DNA of 64,000 nucleotides from Acanthaster planci (taxonomy: Eukaryota > Echinodermata > Asteroidea > Valvatida > Acanthasteridae). The stretch lies in assembly GCF_001949145.1 (NCBI RefSeq), contig NW_019091392.1:1230980-1294979 (forward strand), written 5' to 3'. The notes under the pieces were generated by a model. The model did no database searches. It worked only from the letters and a program-made list of their open reading frames with translations, and was not told where the DNA came from. Below, piece by piece: positions 60,732 to 64,000 of the stretch (its first letter is position 1; every line of letters starts with the position of its first letter). The translations under genes were made by a program, and so were the position numbers.

Positions 60732-60898
60732 CTCCGCGCTGCTGCTGGTTCTGGCCATAGCCGCCTTGCTGGCCGTAGCCACTTTGCTGACCGTAGCCAC
60801 GCTGCTTCTGTTGCTGCTGCTGGTAGTAACCCCCTTGGTGTTGCCGGCTGCGTGCAAATGACTGCGGCGGCGGCACGCTGGCGTAGGGAACGTTATGC
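60732..60898 (-). CDS. Internal exon of a Q/G/Y-rich RNA-binding-type protein (hnRNP U-like tail?), exon A
   Basis: Read on the minus strand, an acceptor (pyrimidine-rich CCTCCTCTGTAG) precedes 898 and a consensus donor (GTAAGA) follows 732. The 167-nt exon starts with the last base of a codon, carries 55 codons and ends with the first base of the next. The peptide opens HNVPYASVPPPQSFARSR, runs through a Gln block (residues 26-30), then repeats a GYGQQ-type unit three times and ends in QQQRG. Such Gly-Tyr-Gln-rich, RGG-bearing segments are typical of low-complexity tails of nuclear RNA-binding proteins (hnRNP U, FUS/EWSR1/TAF15 and others), where they mediate RNA binding and condensate formation. 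CpGs are retained here against a CpG-poor background, supporting coding constraint. The 1-base remainder is completed by exon B (to GGT, Gly). No upstream exon is recognisable up to 64000, so the structured domains that would name the gene lie outside. Exon status is fairly sure; the family is not. Confidence 0.8.
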
Positions 60899-63800
60899 CT
60901 ACAGAGGAGGACGAGGATGAAGCAAACTCTTCAAGCGGCATTTACGTTGGGGCAGGGCATTAGCGATAATTGGGAACAAAGGTGGTGAGACAAAGTTTAG
61001 AAAAGAACCTGCAAGTCTTGAAACACAAACTTCACTGGCTACGTCTGAATTTACTTGGCTGCACCATGAAATGGCATGAGACTATACAAGAGTGGCCGCC
61101 GCCAGAACTCATTGAGTCATTTGTAATTTCAGGCCACACACGAGTAAATTGGAACATGAACTAAGTGTCCTATATTTACAAAAGAGCAAACATTTTTGCC
61201 CACCTTATTTCCATGAAAAGTCGCAGAGTTAACCACGGATGAATTGGATGAATTTTTCTCCTTTTTAACAGTTTCGAACCATTTCCATTCAGTACATGTG
61301 TTGCCAGAGACGGATATATTTACAAATAGAAACAAATTCAGTTGAGTGTATCTACCAAAGCAAATGAACTGGCAGTACACTTATTTCAGTCCATAACGCA
61401 ACAAAGAGGATACATGTAAGAAGTGACCGGCCAAGTGATGGTCAATTTACTTCTGTTTAGACTATTAAGTTTGCCAATGACAATGACTTGACGGCGGTTA
61501 GTTTTTTCTTTTTTAGAAGACTCAGTCGACTCCAATTAACATGAAGAATGAGTGACATCTGCTTGGTGCCTGTACCACTGAGCTACCTGTATGCGGAGGA
61601 TCATCCCTTCCCTCATGGACTTTGCATGACAACAGATTGATGCCGATTTACCAGTTAAAGTGTACTGCATGTAGCGGGGTATGTTCAGTCCGCTTACAAG
61701 CTGACCTCAGCCTTAAATTTTGCTTCCTCGCTCTCTTACTGGTGTCTCTTGTAACCAGAGGGTTTGTTTTAGATGGGTCATTCCATGAGAATGGGGCATA
61801 ATTTGTGACGGTGTCTATTGTTACGTGGGTGCAGTAAAAAGAACAGCTACTTCCCTGCGTGTAGATTTCAAATTGACGTTGTTACACACCTTGCAAGGCT
61901 GAATACAGAGGTGTGTATTATTTTTACAGAGTAAATAACCTACTGTACAGGTCATGACAGGTGGTAAAAGTTACTCATGTAACAAGGACACCGTCACAAG
62001 TTGTGCCCCAACCTCATGGAATGACCAAGATACTTCTGACAGGAGTGTACGATCAGCTTCAAAATATGAGTCAGTGAAATATGATCCCAGAATTGGAGTT
62101 GGATTAATACATGTGATCCGGCACGACAAAATGAGCGTAAAGTCACATTCGCTCTTTCTTATTTTGAGGGTTCAACGTCAAGCATTGAAGCGGAGGTCAA
62201 TTTGGGGGTTTTGAAATATTTGGAAAGAGTAACCCGTCTTTTTAATTCCAAAGTGTTTGCAGGATCAAAGGTTTTAAATGTCATTTTCTAAGCAAGTTCG
62301 ATGACAATATTTGTTCATACCAAGTTACAAATGTTGAAACAATGTTGAAAACAAAGACGTAAAGCTGTCAGGATAATGTCACATTGTCACCTTATATTTT
62401 TATCCAAAGTTCTCCACGTACATACCACTGGAGAGCTCACTCTCTGCTGAATTCAAAATACCAATATCTCGGTTTTTGAAAATTCCAACTTTCAGCTCAT
62501 TTTGTGGTGACACCTCACATATACAATAAAAAACAGACTTAAAATTCCAAAGTCTGTCACTTTATGTAAAACTCCCACTTAAACTGCTTCTTAATTTACA
62601 AAATATTAACAATTACTGGTTTCTGAAACTAATAACACAGTAACAATGAATTACATGACATACAACGGCATACACTGGAGAAAAGAACGAAATAAACACT
62701 TGTTTTACACTGTCAACAAATCATAAACCACAAACACAACAAGTCCAAACATAAGATCAACCACAAATGTACATAAACATGCAGAAGACACAAAATATGT
62801 GGCATTTCTAAGGAGGAGCAATTACACCAGAGAGTATGTACCATTCACCTGGTTAAAGAGACGACATGGAGGTAATTCACATACATGCACATATTTCAAC
62901 ACACAGTAATTCTCAATCTCTTCCTTTGTTTAATATTGGATGACACCTTTCATAAGCTGGGAAATAGCTCTGCAGCTCAAAAAGCTAGTTTGGGAAAAAT
63001 GGATGCAAATTGCAGGAAGGGATGAGATGCAGTGTCTTTGTCAACAAAGGTGCTGTGGGACACTCTGACTAGGTTCAGCGCCTCGTGTTCAACCATAAGG
63101 GCTGAGCCACAGTGGCAATCCACACAGTCATTCAGACATTCAACCACCATTCCCTGCATTTAATAGAGATGAGGGCCCATTCTCATGCACTGCTGCATCT
63201 CAAGGTTTGACCAGCGAGTGTTAAATAACTTCCCAAATTAACCCCCCCTCCCAAATAGATGTCACCTGTACTCATCTTTTTTCTACTAATTGTGCAGGCA
63301 GGCAATTAAATACCAGCCAAAATGTCCCCATGCACGCAAACAAAGCTCCTTGAAAAATTAATCATATCTAAACGCCTATAAAAAAGTTAATTATACTGTG
63401 CATAATTGAACTGGTGGTGTTTGAAATTATGAGACAGGTTATTTGTTAAGCAGTCATTGTTATGTATGACTTCTCAGTACTGCCAACTCTTACGCACAAC
63501 AGTTCCTGCTTTCCAAACCACTTTGCAGTGCCTTGAAACTTACGGCACTAGTTGAGAAGATAGACTTTGATCAAACCGAAACTTGGTGTTTGTTGATTCG
63601 AGAAAACTGCCTAACAAAGATCACCCAACCAGGGACTCACAGGAAATGCATTCATGCACAATGATATTTGGAGTATGATATTTGACAGTAAAAGACAAAC
63701 TTCTGTTTCTGTGTTTGCCTTTTCAGTGAGTTATACTACATGTACCTGTGGTCTGAGACCAAAAAAAATGCTTAAATGTAAACTTTAAAAAAAAAATTCA

Positions 63801-64000
63801 TAGCTTCTGTGAAACTGTTTTTTATCTCCAAAATATTTGCGTTATTCTTAATCTGCAATTACACTGATCATTTTTAGAGGAGTGCTAACAGAATCAAATT
63901 GTGAACTGCCAACATTGTACAGCCAGCATTCAGGACCATATGCCCATAATAATTACAAAATCCACACGTAATTATTCTGAAGGTTTGGTGCTGCCTTTTT
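60899..64000 (-). other. Presumed upstream intron of the minus-strand gene
   Basis: No exon recognised between exon A and the window edge. Contains the second MITE (61775-62027) and otherwise AT-rich, CpG-poor DNA. Exon A starts in phase 2, so at least one upstream coding exon must exist beyond or unrecognised within this stretch. Confidence 0.5.
61775..62027. mobile_element. MITE, family 1 copy 2 (GGGTCATTC ends, 4-bp TSD)
   Basis: The 253-bp segment begins GGGTCATTCCATGAGAATGG and ends in the reverse complement of a nearly identical sequence; the arms match for about 48 bp with a handful of differences, the last terminal base being one. AGAT precedes the left end (61771-61774) and follows the right end (62028-62031). 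The ends and the TGTGACGGTGTC segment are shared with the copy at 33004-33253. There is no transposase. It lies upstream of exon A, so in an intron of the minus-strand gene if that gene continues beyond the window. Confidence 0.82.

Noticed and set aside
1-64000. CRISPR arrays, operons, phage or bacterial mobile elements
   Set aside because: None present; the window is spliced eukaryotic DNA, and its regular repeats are head-to-tail satellites without spacers.

Overview
This looks like about 64 kb of draft nuclear DNA from an animal. Coding sequence is very sparse, introns appear huge, there is a eukaryotic tRNA gene with internal Pol III promoter boxes, transposon footprints are plentiful, and there are two assembly gaps (9743-9933 and 54633-55230). 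The palindrome TACATGTA recurs throughout the right part, a habit I associate with marine invertebrate genomes such as lancelets, hemichordates and molluscs. That taxon guess is inference; nothing here fixes the species. I see no bacterial or organellar features.

Right part (about 25-64 kb). Three convincing exons lie on the minus strand at 60732-60898, 47035-47113 and 39037-39175, with canonical acceptors and GT donors and matching intron phases. Joined, they encode about 128 residues of a Gly/Gln/Tyr/Arg-rich low-complexity tail of an RNA-binding protein; an hnRNP U-type C-terminus is my best guess. The introns would be 13.6 and 7.9 kb. A possible fourth, terminal exon begins at 26542. The 5' part of the gene lies beyond 64 kb. 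This block is poor in CpG and rich in TG/CA, as expected of a methylated invertebrate gene body. Discrete CpG-retaining islands stand out of it (for example 31.02-31.16, 32.4-32.7, 34.7-35.1, 42.7-43.15 and 51.48-51.78 kb) and are candidate regulatory elements or unrecognised exons.

Left part (about 1-25 kb). CpG is frequent here and TACATGTA is scarcer. I recognise no protein-coding gene; three weak ORF or exon candidates are listed (2378-2671 plus, 5595-5875 plus with a poly(A) signal, 20962-21159 minus). A tRNA-Val(UAC) gene is at 12714-12786 on the minus strand. Several stretches rich in AATTA-type motifs resemble conserved regulatory DNA, but only a cross-species alignment could show that.

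Mobile DNA and repeats. A 1.37 kb foldback element (9127-10500) has perfect 29-bp inverted ends, a GACGG-type minisatellite and a 6-bp target duplication. Two MITEs of one family (33004-33253 and 61775-62027) each sit between 4-bp duplications. There is a 359-bp long-armed hairpin (21734-22092), a 59-bp TTAA-bounded palindrome (45807-45865), a GTTCCCATTGG repeat cluster (41687-42360), and tandem arrays with periods of 39, 38 and 14 bp.
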